Source of the DNA: an uncultured bacterium
Lineage (GTDB): Bacteria > Cyanobacteriota > Vampirovibrionia > Gastranaerophilales > Gastranaerophilaceae
Reading direction: 5' to 3'
Length of the DNA: 64,000 nt
Assembly: GCA_900319365.1 (NCBI GenBank)
Contig: ONOE01000002.1
Location: 124,001-188,000 of the forward strand
This document shows, in pieces, positions 17,434-26,769 of the stretch (position 1 is its first letter; each line of letters begins with the position of its first letter). Under the pieces are notes generated by a model. That model worked only from the letters and a program-made list of their open reading frames with translations. It had not been told where the DNA came from and searched no databases. The position numbers and the translations under genes are program-made.

Positions 17434-18489
17434 TTAGCCTGCTTTTCTCAATACATCAACGTAATCTTCCATGACCTGACTGTAAATCAATCTGTATTCA
17501 TCATTTGTAGGTTCAAGACTGATTGCGGCTCTGTATGATTGAATGGCTTGATCAGTATCTTTATCAAGATAATGAGCATTACCGAGCAATTCATATATTT
17601 CCGCATTGTTAGGATCTACATGAAGCGCCTGTTTATACATGTCAATTGCTTCTTTAATTTTATTTTCGTTTGAATACAAATTAGCAAGCAATACATAAGC
17701 ATTCGATTCTTTAGGGCTGCATTCTATAGCCTTTTTAAACATTTCTTCCGCAACATCATATTCTTTAAATTCGGTTAAAGAAATTGCATAGCAAATGTAG
17801 ATTTTGTACTTATCATCTGTCATTGAAAGAGCTTTTTCATAATATGCATAAGCCTGCTCTCGGTCTTTCATAAGAGTAAGAGCATTACCGATACATACTG
17901 CGATAAGTTCATTATCCGGAGCCAATACAAAGACTTTTTTGAATAATTTCAAAGCTGTTTCGTAATCAAACAATTTGAAACAAACATTCCCCAAATCAAT
18001 TAATGAATTAACATTTTCGGGATCAAGCGAAAGAGCTTTTTCATAATAAGCTTTTGACTCGACATAATCTTTGTTATCCTGATATAAAAGCGCAATGGCA
18101 TTATAAATCTCCGCATTGGTCGAATTTAAATCAATTGCACGGTTATAATAGAATAATGCTTTGTCAAAATTCTTCCATTCTGCAAATACGTTACCGATAT
18201 TGTAATATATCAGATAATTTTTGGGATTAACCTCAAGTGCTTTATTATAATATTTCAAAGACTTGCGGAAATCACGTTCGTAAAACCACATGGTACCCAT
18301 ACCGACAAGCCCTTGAACATCATCGGGCTTTACGGCAAGCAAACTGTCAAGAACATTCATGACTTTGTCATAATCCTGTTCCTGAATATAAAGTTCTGCT
18401 AATTGGTGGTAATTTTCAATATTTTGAGGCTCTTGAGCCATTTTAAGCGTCAATGCGCTTATTTTTTCGTTTAATGTGTTATCTTTCAT
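17434..18489 (-). CDS. Tetratricopeptide repeat protein
   Basis: 351 residues, almost entirely TPR units of 34 residues (about nine), with typical consensus segments such as YYNKALEVNPKNYLIYYNIGNVFAE, YYEKALSLDPENVNSLIDLGNV and MYKQALHVDPNNAEIYELLGNAHY. No signal peptide or membrane segment, so probably a cytoplasmic scaffold. It is the first gene of a two-gene operon with the Tic20-like membrane protein and may act with it at the inner membrane. The start is ATG 18489. The partner is not identifiable from the sequence. Confidence 0.9.
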   Translation of the reverse strand: MKDNTLNEKISALTLKMAQEPQNIENYHQLAELYIQEQDYDKVMNVLDSLLAVKPDDVQGLVGMGTMWFYERDFRKSLKYYNKALEVNPKNYLIYYNIGNVFAEWKNFDKALFYYNRAIDLNSTNAEIYNAIALLYQDNKDYVESKAYYEKALSLDPENVNSLIDLGNVCFKLFDYETALKLFKKVFVLAPDNELIAVCIGNALTLMKDREQAYAYYEKALSMTDDKYKIYICYAISLTEFKEYDVAEEMFKKAIECSPKESNAYVLLANLYSNENKIKEAIDMYKQALHVDPNNAEIYELLGNAHYLDKDTDQAIQSYRAAISLEPTNDEYRLIYSQVMEDYVDVLRKAG

Positions 18490-18773
18490 AGTAATTTCAT
18501 GATATATTATTATGCGTTTTTTGTAAATTAAGTTAAGAGAAGTTAATATTTTTTCTATATCAGGGATATAAAAATACCTTAATTGTTAAAAAAAAGGCAA
18601 AAATTTTTGAATGGTTTCATGTTCTTTTGCTCAGGCGATTTCGGTCAAATAATGCTCTGCGTCATGCTTTCAGCATGTTTACATTTCTTAACATGAGAAC
18701 ACAAAAAAGGCAATTATTAAATATAAATTTTTTTTATATAAGTACGAGGACAATAACACAAGGATAAAGGACA

Positions 18774-19376
18774 ATGGGTTTCTTATTAGGCGCATACGGA
18801 AAATTGGCTGCAGGATCTAGATACAGATCCCTTCAAGCTCGTATGATGCGTATTCAATCAAAATTGAGACGCGCATCCCGGGATGTTGCCAATATGGAAA
18901 AAATGATAGACCGTCAGCAGAAGAATATGGAACAAGGTTTAACCCTCCAAAATTCAACTGCTAAGCAAATGTACCAAGCTACAATGTACACGGCAATGCA
19001 AAATGATCCTACTTATGCAGCAGCAATGAAAGTCATACAGGACAATAAAGGATCAACCGAAAACAATACAAGCATATCAGATGCCTCAACAAAAATTTCA
19101 ACAATTCAAGCTCAATTCCAACAACAAATATCAGCAATGAACTCTTATGCAGATACAACAACTGCAATGAACAAACAGCAAATCGAAAACTATATCGAAC
19201 AAATGAGAGATCAAATGTTGGAACCGTTGAAAGACGAAGAAGATTCATTACAATTAGAAAAAGATACATTAGAATCTCAAATTCAGGTTGCAAAACAAGA
19301 TTACGAAGCTTGCCAGAAGATGGAACAATCAGATGCCAAAATGCTTGCACCGAACTACACGGGCGGTCAGGGCTAA
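18774..19376 (+). CDS. Helical coiled-coil protein, unknown
   Basis: 200 residues. The N-terminus MGFLLGAYGKLAAGSRYRSL has a short hydrophobic patch, then a basic helix (QARMMRIQSKLRRASRDV). Most of the rest is Gln/Met/Lys/Glu-rich helix with two likely coiled coils (about 30-65 and 135-185). A Thr/Ser/Asn-rich linker separates them. It ends with a Gly-rich tail (NYTGGQG). No cleavable signal peptide is evident. Composition resembles needle, filament or secretion-apparatus subunits, but no family is recognised. It has its own promoter region and a strong terminator, so it is monocistronic. Confidence 0.75.
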   Translation: MGFLLGAYGKLAAGSRYRSLQARMMRIQSKLRRASRDVANMEKMIDRQQKNMEQGLTLQNSTAKQMYQATMYTAMQNDPTYAAAMKVIQDNKGSTENNTSISDASTKISTIQAQFQQQISAMNSYADTTTAMNKQQIENYIEQMRDQMLEPLKDEEDSLQLEKDTLESQIQVAKQDYEACQKMEQSDAKMLAPNYTGGQG

Positions 19377-19402
19377 TCCATACAGGCAATATAAAGATTT
19401 TA

Positions 19403-19437
19403 AAAACAGGAACGAAAATTTTGGTTCCTGTTTTTTA
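19403..19437 (+). terminator. Rho-independent terminator
   Basis: An 11-bp stem AAAACAGGAAC / GTTCCTGTTTT with a 10-nt loop followed by a T run, 26 nt past the stop of the 200-residue helical protein gene. Confidence 0.88.
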
Positions 19438-19460
19438 GTATGTAATTAAATATTTATTTC

Positions 19461-21200
19461 TTACATTCTTTCGGGAGCCGAAACGCCTAAGATATTTAAA
19501 GCGTTTTCAAGCACGGTTTTGAATGCATAAACTAAAGCTAATCTTGCTTTGGTTAACTCTTTATCATCTGTTATTACACGGGTTGAATTGTAGAACGAAT
19601 GGAAATCTGCAGCCAAATCCTGAACATAACGGCAGATTGTATAAACCTGTCTGTCTCTGGCAGATGTAACTATCAGATGCTTAAATTCTTCCATCTTCAA
19701 AATCAATTTTCTTGCTTGTGCTACGGTTTTTAAAATAATTGTTTTATCAAAATTGTTAATCAACTTGTCAAACTCAGCTTTTGAAATAGCGGGAGGAATA
19801 TCTTCTCCCGTTTTTGTATCAATTTTCGTATCCGTTGCATTGCGAATTATCGAACAAGCTCTGGCATGCGCATATTGAACATAAAATACGGGGTTCTCAT
19901 CCGTTGACTTTTTGGCAAGTTCAATATCAAAATCAAGGGTGGTATCAATACTTCTCATAATCATCCAAAATCTTGTAGCATCAACCCCGACTTCATCAAC
20001 AAGATCTTCTAAGGTAATCATATTTTTACGCTTACCCATACGTACTTCTTTGCCGTTCATAACAAGGTTTACAAGCTGCCCCAAAAGAATTTCGAGTTTA
20101 TTCGGGTCATATCCCAAAGCCTCTAATGAAGCTTTTACCCTTGCAATATAACCGTGGTGATCTGCACCCCAGATATCAATCATTCTGTCAAACCCGCGTT
20201 CAAGCTTATCGGCATGATATGCAATATCAGAAGTCAGATAAGTATTTGAGCCGTCGACTTTTTTAATAACTCTGTCTTGGTCGTCGCCATAATCAGAAGA
20301 TTTAAACCATACGGCGCCGTCTTTTTCATAGATCTTTCCTGCTTTTTTGAGTTTATCAATATAAAAAGCAACCTTGCCGCTTTTGTGAAGTGTCGATTCA
20401 GAAAAGAAATTATCAAAATGAACTCTCATTTTGTTTAACAAATCTCTTTGAACTTTTTCTTCATAAAGCCTTGCAAAATCGCAATAAACTTTTAAATCGA
20501 TTTTATAAACATCATTTTGAGCATTTTTTAAAAGCTCTTTATTCTGTTCGATAAAAGCTTTTGCAACGGGAATTAAATAATCACCCGGGTAATAATTTTT
20601 TCTTTCTTCTTCGTCTGTCGGGAAATCAACAATTTCGCCAAACTCTTGTCTTATTCTGATTTTTAAAGAGCGACCGAGCTTTTGAATTTGAGATCCCGCA
20701 TCATTTATATAAAATTCCTGATAAACATCATGACCGTAAAATTTTAAAAGATTAGCAAGAGCGCTGCCCATTGCAGCCCATCTTCCATGACCTATGTGAA
20801 AAGGTCCCGTCGGATTAGCCGATACATATTCTAAGATTATTTTTTCTTTGTTAATTTTTTCGGGACGTCCGAAGTTTTCACGTTTGTTGATTATTTCTTG
20901 GGTTAAATCGGATAAAATAGAATCACCTGCTTTGAAATTGATAAAACCTCCGACAACGGAGTATTCGTTATCGTCTTTTTCAATATATTCTAATATCGCA
21001 TTTGCAATCATAGGCGGAGCAATTTTTGCATATCTCGCAAGAGAAGATACGTTTACGGCGAAATCCCCGAAATCAGGATTTTTAGGTTTTTCGACTACGA
21101 GTGTTCCGTTTGTATATTCACTCATTTGCCCGACTTTACCGTCTTTAATAGCGTTATTCAAAGCCGTTTCAATTTTATTCAAAAAATAATCTTTTATCAT
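19461..21200 (-). CDS. argS: Arginyl-tRNA synthetase
   Basis: 579 residues, class I aminoacyl-tRNA synthetase. The HIGH signature is exact in NPTGPFHIGHGRWAAMGSA. The KMSKS-type loop reads MGKRKNMITL, within the variation usual for ArgRS. An N-terminal Add1-type domain (residues 1-90) and a C-terminal anticodon-binding domain ending ALNILGVSAPERM are both present. The start is ATG 21200 with AGAGGAAATT directly upstream; the longer frame to 21242 lacks a site. Monocistronic. Confidence 0.97.
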   Translation of the reverse strand: MIKDYFLNKIETALNNAIKDGKVGQMSEYTNGTLVVEKPKNPDFGDFAVNVSSLARYAKIAPPMIANAILEYIEKDDNEYSVVGGFINFKAGDSILSDLTQEIINKRENFGRPEKINKEKIILEYVSANPTGPFHIGHGRWAAMGSALANLLKFYGHDVYQEFYINDAGSQIQKLGRSLKIRIRQEFGEIVDFPTDEEERKNYYPGDYLIPVAKAFIEQNKELLKNAQNDVYKIDLKVYCDFARLYEEKVQRDLLNKMRVHFDNFFSESTLHKSGKVAFYIDKLKKAGKIYEKDGAVWFKSSDYGDDQDRVIKKVDGSNTYLTSDIAYHADKLERGFDRMIDIWGADHHGYIARVKASLEALGYDPNKLEILLGQLVNLVMNGKEVRMGKRKNMITLEDLVDEVGVDATRFWMIMRSIDTTLDFDIELAKKSTDENPVFYVQYAHARACSIIRNATDTKIDTKTGEDIPPAISKAEFDKLINNFDKTIILKTVAQARKLILKMEEFKHLIVTSARDRQVYTICRYVQDLAADFHSFYNSTRVITDDKELTKARLALVYAFKTVLENALNILGVSAPERM

Positions 21201-21233
21201 AATTTCCTCTGTTACTTGCCTTATTGTTATTGT

Positions 21234-21330
21234 GTCAGGCAAAAGCCTGACCTACAATTTTTTACTTTTGGCTGCTTTTGTCGGCACAGCAATGCCGACC
21301 TACATTTGGGGTGCGACATCACACTCTACA
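21234..21330 (-). repeat. Cluster of TGTAG-hairpin (REP-like) repeats
   Basis: Two short hairpins share a CTACA tail on the plus strand (TGTAG on the minus strand). 21234-21251 pairs GTCAGGC with GCCTGAC around AAAA, followed by CTACA at 21252-21256. 21280-21299 pairs GTCGGCA with TGCCGAC around six bases, followed by CTACA at 21300-21304. A third, degenerate unit (21311-21330) ends CTCTACA. They lie in the gap upstream of argS and look like a dispersed intergenic palindromic element. Confidence 0.6.
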
Positions 21331-21458
21331 AAAATTATATAACAAAAATTATTTTATAAAAGATTACAGGTTCAATTATGCTATTTAATAATGCAAAATC
21401 TGCCTTTACAAAAAAGCGCAAAGACAGATATATGCATTAAACCATAAAATTTTTGTCG

Positions 21459-23729
21459 CTAAAAATCGTACTCGGGAATTCCAAACGGTTCATTATTTGC
21501 ATCTTTATCAACAAATGCAAGATAATAATTCATTGCCGTATCTTTGCAGTTGTTATATAAATCATCTGTTATAAACTGTTTATGATCAGAGGTTCTTTCG
21601 CCAGAATAATTACCCATAACAGATGCATATTTTTCAATATCATCCTTTTTCAGACCTCCGCCGTAAGCTTTTGTTTTGGCGTCTGTTCCCGACGGTCTGA
21701 TTTCAATATATTTATCATCAAATTCAAAATACGTACCGTCGCCGACAAATTTTACCGATTTCAAATTATCAAACGTTAAACCGTCAGATGAGAATTTGTC
21801 GTTTAATATCTGTTTGATATTATCAAGGGTTAATTTCCCCGTTTTATAAGCAATAGCCATTGATAAATAGAACATATCGTTTTTTGTACGTTTTTGCTCG
21901 CCTTGAGCCTTTTCAACTTTTAATTTGTTAATATCTGGTTCAGATTCGTTATAATAAGCGATATCAACTCTTGTATCAAATTGACCGATAATGTGATTAT
22001 CTCTAAATACCCTTGCAAGATTTTGAGAAAGCATTGTATCTTTTAGATCTGCAACCAAAGCCGATGTTACAACGATTGCTTCCGTTGCACTCTTTTCTCT
22101 CATTGCAACGGCACATCTGCCGGATTTTGATTTTATGAGGTCTTCGCTGCCAATAATCATTCCTCCCGATTCTTCGCCTGCAAAAAGCAATCTGGGGTTC
22201 TTACCGAGATTTACGGCATTTCCGAAAACATCATCTAATATAACATCGTCATTGGGGTGTTTTTTGAGTTTTAATTCGACCTTTTTCATAATATTAGCGA
22301 TTTCTTTAAACCCGACAGGTACATTGATAACTTTTACACCGTTATTTTTGCACCATTCATCCCAAGAAAGCGCTGATGCGGTTGTCTTAATCATAAATCT
22401 GGGGTTGTTGTGCCATAAGCCTTTTGCTTTCAGTTGTTTTGCCCAGAAATCAAATATCATCAAAAATGCCTGATTAGCCGTGAATATGGTTAAAATTCTG
22501 TTATCATCCAGTTTCATATAATCAACACCGAGTTTTGCAAGTTCGCTTATTCTGTCCTTGTTCTCGATTTGAGTAACGGTTAATCTGTCATGATCAGGGT
22601 CGGTAATTAAAACAACCGTTCCAACAGGGTATTTTGCAAGGCGCTTTTCGTAATTCATTGTTTCTATAACGGGGAAGAATTTTGTTCCGTCGGGTCTTTT
22701 TGCAACGACAGTTGCATCAACCGAATAATCATAGAAAGCTTTTTCGCCTGACGGAGTGTGATCATATTTGCCGATTCCGTGGAAGAATGAATCCTCTTCT
22801 TTATCAAACCAATCGTATTTATTCGCAACTCCAAGCTTTGTCAAAACTCTTGATAAAGTTCTGTATGCAGAACCTCCGACACATTCAACGATTATTTTTG
22901 AATTGAAATTCTTTATTAAATCCAAATTAAAATCTTGCGCAACACCTGATTTTAAGTATTCTACGTATAAATCAACTCCATCATTTAAATTTTTCATGAC
23001 ATTCTGATTTATTAAAGGATTATCCCGCGCAGAAATTTTTATTACGTAAGATCCGTCTTTTTCGGTTTTATCAAAAATTTCCTGTATTTTATTTACAAAT
23101 TCCATTGATTCTTCGGGCAAATACTGACTGCCTTGGCAATTCAAATCTTTTGTAGCGTTTTTAACGGAAATACCATGGCTTGAAGTTATGTATTCGCCGC
23201 CAAGCAAATCCAACTTAAAAGCCAAAAATGATGCAAGCCAAATAGGAATAGTTTTTCTTTCATAAGGAACAAGAGTTTCAATTCCGTTTGCTGTCTGTAT
23301 TCTTGCAATGGCATCCAAGAATAATTGAGAGTTGTAACGAACTTCACAACCTGCAACTTTTACAATTCGTTTGCCCTGATATTTCTCTTTTGCAACAAGA
23401 GCCTTTGCAAGGGTGGCAAGAACTATTCCGACTATATTAATCGGGAATCTCGTATCCTGAGGGAACAATATATTTTGAGGACCTCTTATGCCCGCTGTTG
23501 AAACTTTTGCTTCTTTTGCGTAATTTGCAAACCACTCTTTTAAGTTTAAACCCTGAGGATTATTTTCGCTGTATGGTTCCAGATGTTCTTTTTTTAGCGT
23601 AAAAGTAAATTCGCCTTTATTTGAAAAATCCATTAAGTTAAGATTTTTAACATAATCGGGTGTTTTATCATAAACACTTTTAAATAATTCGTTTTCCAAT
23701 TCATTGTTACTGTGTTTTAATTCTGACAT
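21459..23729 (-). CDS. Phosphoglucomutase / phosphomannomutase family protein
   Basis: 756 residues, an alpha-D-phosphohexomutase. The phosphoserine loop is ITSSHGISVK (TSSH in place of the common TASHNP), the Mg-binding loop is DPDHDRL, the sugar-binding loop is GEESGG, and the C-terminal phosphate-binding loop is IRPSGTDAKTKAYGGG. It is longer than the usual 450-580, with extra N-terminal residues and insertions. The start is ATG 23729 with AAGGAGGG upstream. It probably interconverts hexose 1- and 6-phosphates for polysaccharide or glycogen metabolism; substrate specificity cannot be told. Confidence 0.88.
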   Translation of the reverse strand: MSELKHSNNELENELFKSVYDKTPDYVKNLNLMDFSNKGEFTFTLKKEHLEPYSENNPQGLNLKEWFANYAKEAKVSTAGIRGPQNILFPQDTRFPINIVGIVLATLAKALVAKEKYQGKRIVKVAGCEVRYNSQLFLDAIARIQTANGIETLVPYERKTIPIWLASFLAFKLDLLGGEYITSSHGISVKNATKDLNCQGSQYLPEESMEFVNKIQEIFDKTEKDGSYVIKISARDNPLINQNVMKNLNDGVDLYVEYLKSGVAQDFNLDLIKNFNSKIIVECVGGSAYRTLSRVLTKLGVANKYDWFDKEEDSFFHGIGKYDHTPSGEKAFYDYSVDATVVAKRPDGTKFFPVIETMNYEKRLAKYPVGTVVLITDPDHDRLTVTQIENKDRISELAKLGVDYMKLDDNRILTIFTANQAFLMIFDFWAKQLKAKGLWHNNPRFMIKTTASALSWDEWCKNNGVKVINVPVGFKEIANIMKKVELKLKKHPNDDVILDDVFGNAVNLGKNPRLLFAGEESGGMIIGSEDLIKSKSGRCAVAMREKSATEAIVVTSALVADLKDTMLSQNLARVFRDNHIIGQFDTRVDIAYYNESEPDINKLKVEKAQGEQKRTKNDMFYLSMAIAYKTGKLTLDNIKQILNDKFSSDGLTFDNLKSVKFVGDGTYFEFDDKYIEIRPSGTDAKTKAYGGGLKKDDIEKYASVMGNYSGERTSDHKQFITDDLYNNCKDTAMNYYLAFVDKDANNEPFGIPEYDF

Positions 23730-23885
23730 ATAAGCCCTCCTTGCCGACACTTGAATGCTAATCTTTATAAAATTAATAATACTATAAAAAAGATAAAAAC
23801 AAATATAATTTGTAAAACTAAATTTAATGGAACTTTAACGATTTTTTATGTATAATATATTTTGAAACTCAGGGAGAGAATTTAT

Positions 23886-24557
23886 ATGGTACAAAAGAAA
23901 TATTCAAAGAAAAAAGCATCGCAATTTAACTGGTTTCGTGCCATGTGGCAGGTTATTGTATGCAAAATCATATATATGATAAGATTTATTTTGATTTACA
24001 GGGTAGAAATCCACGGGTTTGAAAACATTCCCAAAGATAACAGATACATTGTGTGCCCGAACCATTTGTCTACTCTTGACCCGCCTTTAATTGCAGGTAT
24101 TATGCCAAGACGTGTCGCATTTATGGCAAAAAAAGAACTTTTTGCAATACCTTTATTAAGATGGTGGCTTGATTGGCTCGGAACATTTGCGGTTGATAGA
24201 GAGAAGTTAGGACCCTCAACCGTTAAAACAGCCGAAGCAGTTCATGATAGCAAATGGATTCTTGGAATTTTCCCGCAGGGAACACGAGGACTCCCCGGAG
24301 AAATCAAAGGGGTTACAAAGGGTTTTGCAGGACTTGCAAAGCTTACAAAATGTAATATTCTGCCTGTCGGAATTACCGGTTCGCAAGAAGTTAAATGGCT
24401 GCCTTTTTCGGGAAAAATCGTTGTTAATATAGGTAAAATTATACCTTACGAAAAAGACTTAAATTCTATTAAAGATAAATGGATAAAATCAATTGGAGAA
24501 TTAACGGGATTTAAATATATTGAAGATAGTGCCGAAGAAAACGGGGGTAAAGAATAG
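23886..24557 (+). CDS. plsC: 1-acyl-sn-glycerol-3-phosphate acyltransferase (first of a pair)
   Basis: 223 residues. The acyltransferase motif I NHLSTLDPP (NHxxxxD) and motif III FPQGTRG are exact, and an N-terminal hydrophobic helix (VIVCKIIYMIRFILIYRV) anchors it to the inner membrane. It makes phosphatidic acid for phospholipid synthesis. The start is ATG 23886, with GGAG 9 nt upstream. Its stop abuts the next gene, a second PlsC-type protein, so the two are a tandem pair. Confidence 0.9.
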   Translation: MVQKKYSKKKASQFNWFRAMWQVIVCKIIYMIRFILIYRVEIHGFENIPKDNRYIVCPNHLSTLDPPLIAGIMPRRVAFMAKKELFAIPLLRWWLDWLGTFAVDREKLGPSTVKTAEAVHDSKWILGIFPQGTRGLPGEIKGVTKGFAGLAKLTKCNILPVGITGSQEVKWLPFSGKIVVNIGKIIPYEKDLNSIKDKWIKSIGELTGFKYIEDSAEENGGKE

Positions 24558-25283
24558 ATGGCTAAAGAAGCGAGAAATTACAACAGGAGATTTGCAAAAG
24601 AATACAACTGGCGCAGAACACTTTTTTATATGTCATTTTTATATTTTATAGTTTATCCTCTGTATGCAATATTTTACGATTACAAAATAATCGGCAGAGA
24701 AAATATTCCGCCCAAACAGGCAAAAAAGGGCAAATATATTTATGCCGCAAACCATGTGTCGCAATTTGACCCGCCTATGGTAACTATGGCCGCTAACTGT
24801 CCTATTGCGTACATGGCAAAAAAAGAATTGTTTGAACCCGATTGTAAAATTAACGCACTTGTAAAAGCTCTAGGCGCATTTGCTGTTGACAGAGTTAAAC
24901 CCGAAATTGCTACATTCAAAACAATTAAAGATATTTTAAACACAACATGGTCATTGGGAATTTTCCCTCAAGGCGGAACAAGACCTTACGGCAAACTCGA
25001 AGGGATAAAGAAAGGTTTTGCGGAAATCGCAAAAGTTGCAAAAGCCGATATCGTTCCCGTTGCAATTGCCGAATGGACAGGATATTTAAGCATAATACCG
25101 TTTAAAAGACAGCATGTTGTAATAAAAGTCGGCAAACCGATTTCTTACAAATTATCGGATGAAGAAATCATGTATCAATGGGCGCAGCAAATTTCTGAAA
25201 TGGCAGATTATGAAAATTGTGTTCCCATTCCCAAAGAACGTCAGCAAGCAGCCCAAGAAGATACTACAGCCGCTAATGTTTAA
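24558..25283 (+). CDS. 1-acyl-sn-glycerol-3-phosphate acyltransferase (second of a pair)
   Basis: 241 residues, paralogous to the preceding protein. It has NHVSQFDPP for motif I and FPQGGTRPYG for motif III (one extra Gly relative to the neighbour). Shared segments include PIAYMAKKELFEP and AVDRVKP. A hydrophobic helix (FLYFIVYPLYAIFYD) is near the N-terminus, and the C-terminal 20 residues are Gln/Ala-rich and probably disordered. The start codon follows the upstream stop directly. The two enzymes may prefer different acyl chains or act on other lipids. Confidence 0.88.
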   Translation: MAKEARNYNRRFAKEYNWRRTLFYMSFLYFIVYPLYAIFYDYKIIGRENIPPKQAKKGKYIYAANHVSQFDPPMVTMAANCPIAYMAKKELFEPDCKINALVKALGAFAVDRVKPEIATFKTIKDILNTTWSLGIFPQGGTRPYGKLEGIKKGFAEIAKVAKADIVPVAIAEWTGYLSIIPFKRQHVVIKVGKPISYKLSDEEIMYQWAQQISEMADYENCVPIPKERQQAAQEDTTAANV

Positions 25284-25317
25284 ATTTTCAAGATAAACAC
25301 TTTTAAAAGCATAAAAT

Positions 25318-25347
25318 AAAAGCCCCTTTTTGGTAAGGGGCTTTTTA
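25318..25347 (+). terminator. Rho-independent terminator
   Basis: A 10-bp stem AAAGCCCCTT / AAGGGGCTTT with a 7-nt loop and trailing T run. It lies between the convergent plsC pair and the minus-strand HEAT-like gene and may serve both. Confidence 0.88.
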
Positions 25348-25374
25348 TTTAAAGAAAGGAATCATTTATTAAAT

Positions 25375-26520
25375 CTATGCTGCTTTTGCAGCTACGTTGT
25401 TTGCGTTCATATCAACAGTTTTTGCTGTTTCGGGAGCTGCAGAGTTGATATCTGCTGTTTTTGCCGTTTGAGCATTGCCATCAAGTTGGTCTAATTTTTC
25501 CAATGCATTTTTAGCGGCATTTGCTACTTCAGGGTCTTTATCTTTTGTTGCGACCGTGAACAAAGTTGTTAAATCTTTTTTGTATTCAGGGTCTTGCATA
25601 TAAGTTAAAGATTGAATTGCTGATGCTCTAACATAAGGGTTAGGGTTGTCTTTTAACTGGTTTACTACATTTACTGCTTCAGGTAAGTCAGTTAAAGGAA
25701 CCGTTGTATTAGTCAATTTCTTAACTTCATCAGCATATAATTTATCTAAGATTGCGATTGAGAACAATGCATAACTCTTATTTCTTTCAGCCAATTCTTT
25801 CGGAGCAAGAGTATCAGCTAATTTTTTATCTTCATCGCTTACTTTTTCACCTTTTAACATTTTTTGTCTTGCATCGATTTGAGCTTGTGAAGGTCCTTCA
25901 GCTTTTGATGAGTCGAAAGATACGATTTTATTTAAAGCATCAAATACTTTTTGGTCAACCAATTGAGTAGCCAATTCAGGTTGTTTATTTACGATTTCGG
26001 GAATTTCTTCCATTGCTGTTGCTTGAGCTTCGAAACTCGGATCAGCCAACTTTGCGATAAATCCGTTCAAATCAAAAGGCGGTTGAACTGATTGAGGTTC
26101 TTGAACTTCGGGTTTATTTGATACTTGAGGCTCGGGAACTTGAGTTTGCGGTTCGTTTTGAACCTGTTGAGGCTGTTGAACCGGAGCTTGTTGAGCCGGA
26201 GGATAATTTATATTTTGTTGTTGAATGGGAGGCGTCTGATATTGCGGCTGCATCATCGGTTGATACGGATAAGGCTGAGCCTGTTGTTGAGGAGCCGGTG
26301 CATATATCGGAGCCTGCGGATAATTATATATCGGAGCCGTAATCGGTTGATATTGAGCTTGAGTTTGCGGTTGCGGTTGTGCGGCAGGAGCCATTCCCGG
26401 AACACCAACACTCGGATTATGAATATCAATTTTTACAGCGTTGTAATTCGGTTGTTGCGGGGTAACATAACCTGTAGCTTGTACCGGATAAATCGGTTGC
26501 ATACTTGGTACTTGATTCAT
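25375..26520 (-). CDS. Gln/Pro-rich protein with C-terminal HEAT-like repeats
   Basis: 381 residues. The N-terminal 150 are Gln/Pro/Tyr/Ala-rich and disordered (many PQxQ and QPYPY runs), with one ordered-looking patch YNAVKIDIHNPSVGVPG at about 27-43. From about residue 155 the protein is helical with HEAT-like units (NPYVRASAIQSLTYMQDPEYK, DPEVANAAKNALEKLDQ). The last 30 residues are Ala/Thr/Asn repeats. No signal peptide. The start is ATG 26520. HEAT-type solenoids usually bind partner proteins. No specific function can be proposed. Confidence 0.8.
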   Translation of the reverse strand: MNQVPSMQPIYPVQATGYVTPQQPNYNAVKIDIHNPSVGVPGMAPAAQPQPQTQAQYQPITAPIYNYPQAPIYAPAPQQQAQPYPYQPMMQPQYQTPPIQQQNINYPPAQQAPVQQPQQVQNEPQTQVPEPQVSNKPEVQEPQSVQPPFDLNGFIAKLADPSFEAQATAMEEIPEIVNKQPELATQLVDQKVFDALNKIVSFDSSKAEGPSQAQIDARQKMLKGEKVSDEDKKLADTLAPKELAERNKSYALFSIAILDKLYADEVKKLTNTTVPLTDLPEAVNVVNQLKDNPNPYVRASAIQSLTYMQDPEYKKDLTTLFTVATKDKDPEVANAAKNALEKLDQLDGNAQTAKTADINSAAPETAKTVDMNANNVAAKAA

Positions 26521-26769
26521 AAATTCTTCCTTTCCTACATAAAAAATTGAGTCTACTACTATTCTATCTTTTAAATAAACATAAAGAAAAATAATTGCTA
26601 AAAATATATACGATTTTAATAAAAGTTTACATAAAGAGTCTGAAGTCCAGTAATATTAAGAAATTTAATTGTTACAAATGCATTAGTGGATTGAAAACGG
26701 TTTTTGTGATAATATTTATATGTAAATGGATAAATTAGCCGTTAATGCAGGATATATTTGAGGTTAGGT

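Noticed and set aside
26118..26550. Plus-strand frames of 74 and 141 residues
   Set aside because: Arg/Leu/Ile-rich shadows of the Gln/Pro-rich region of the HEAT-like gene.
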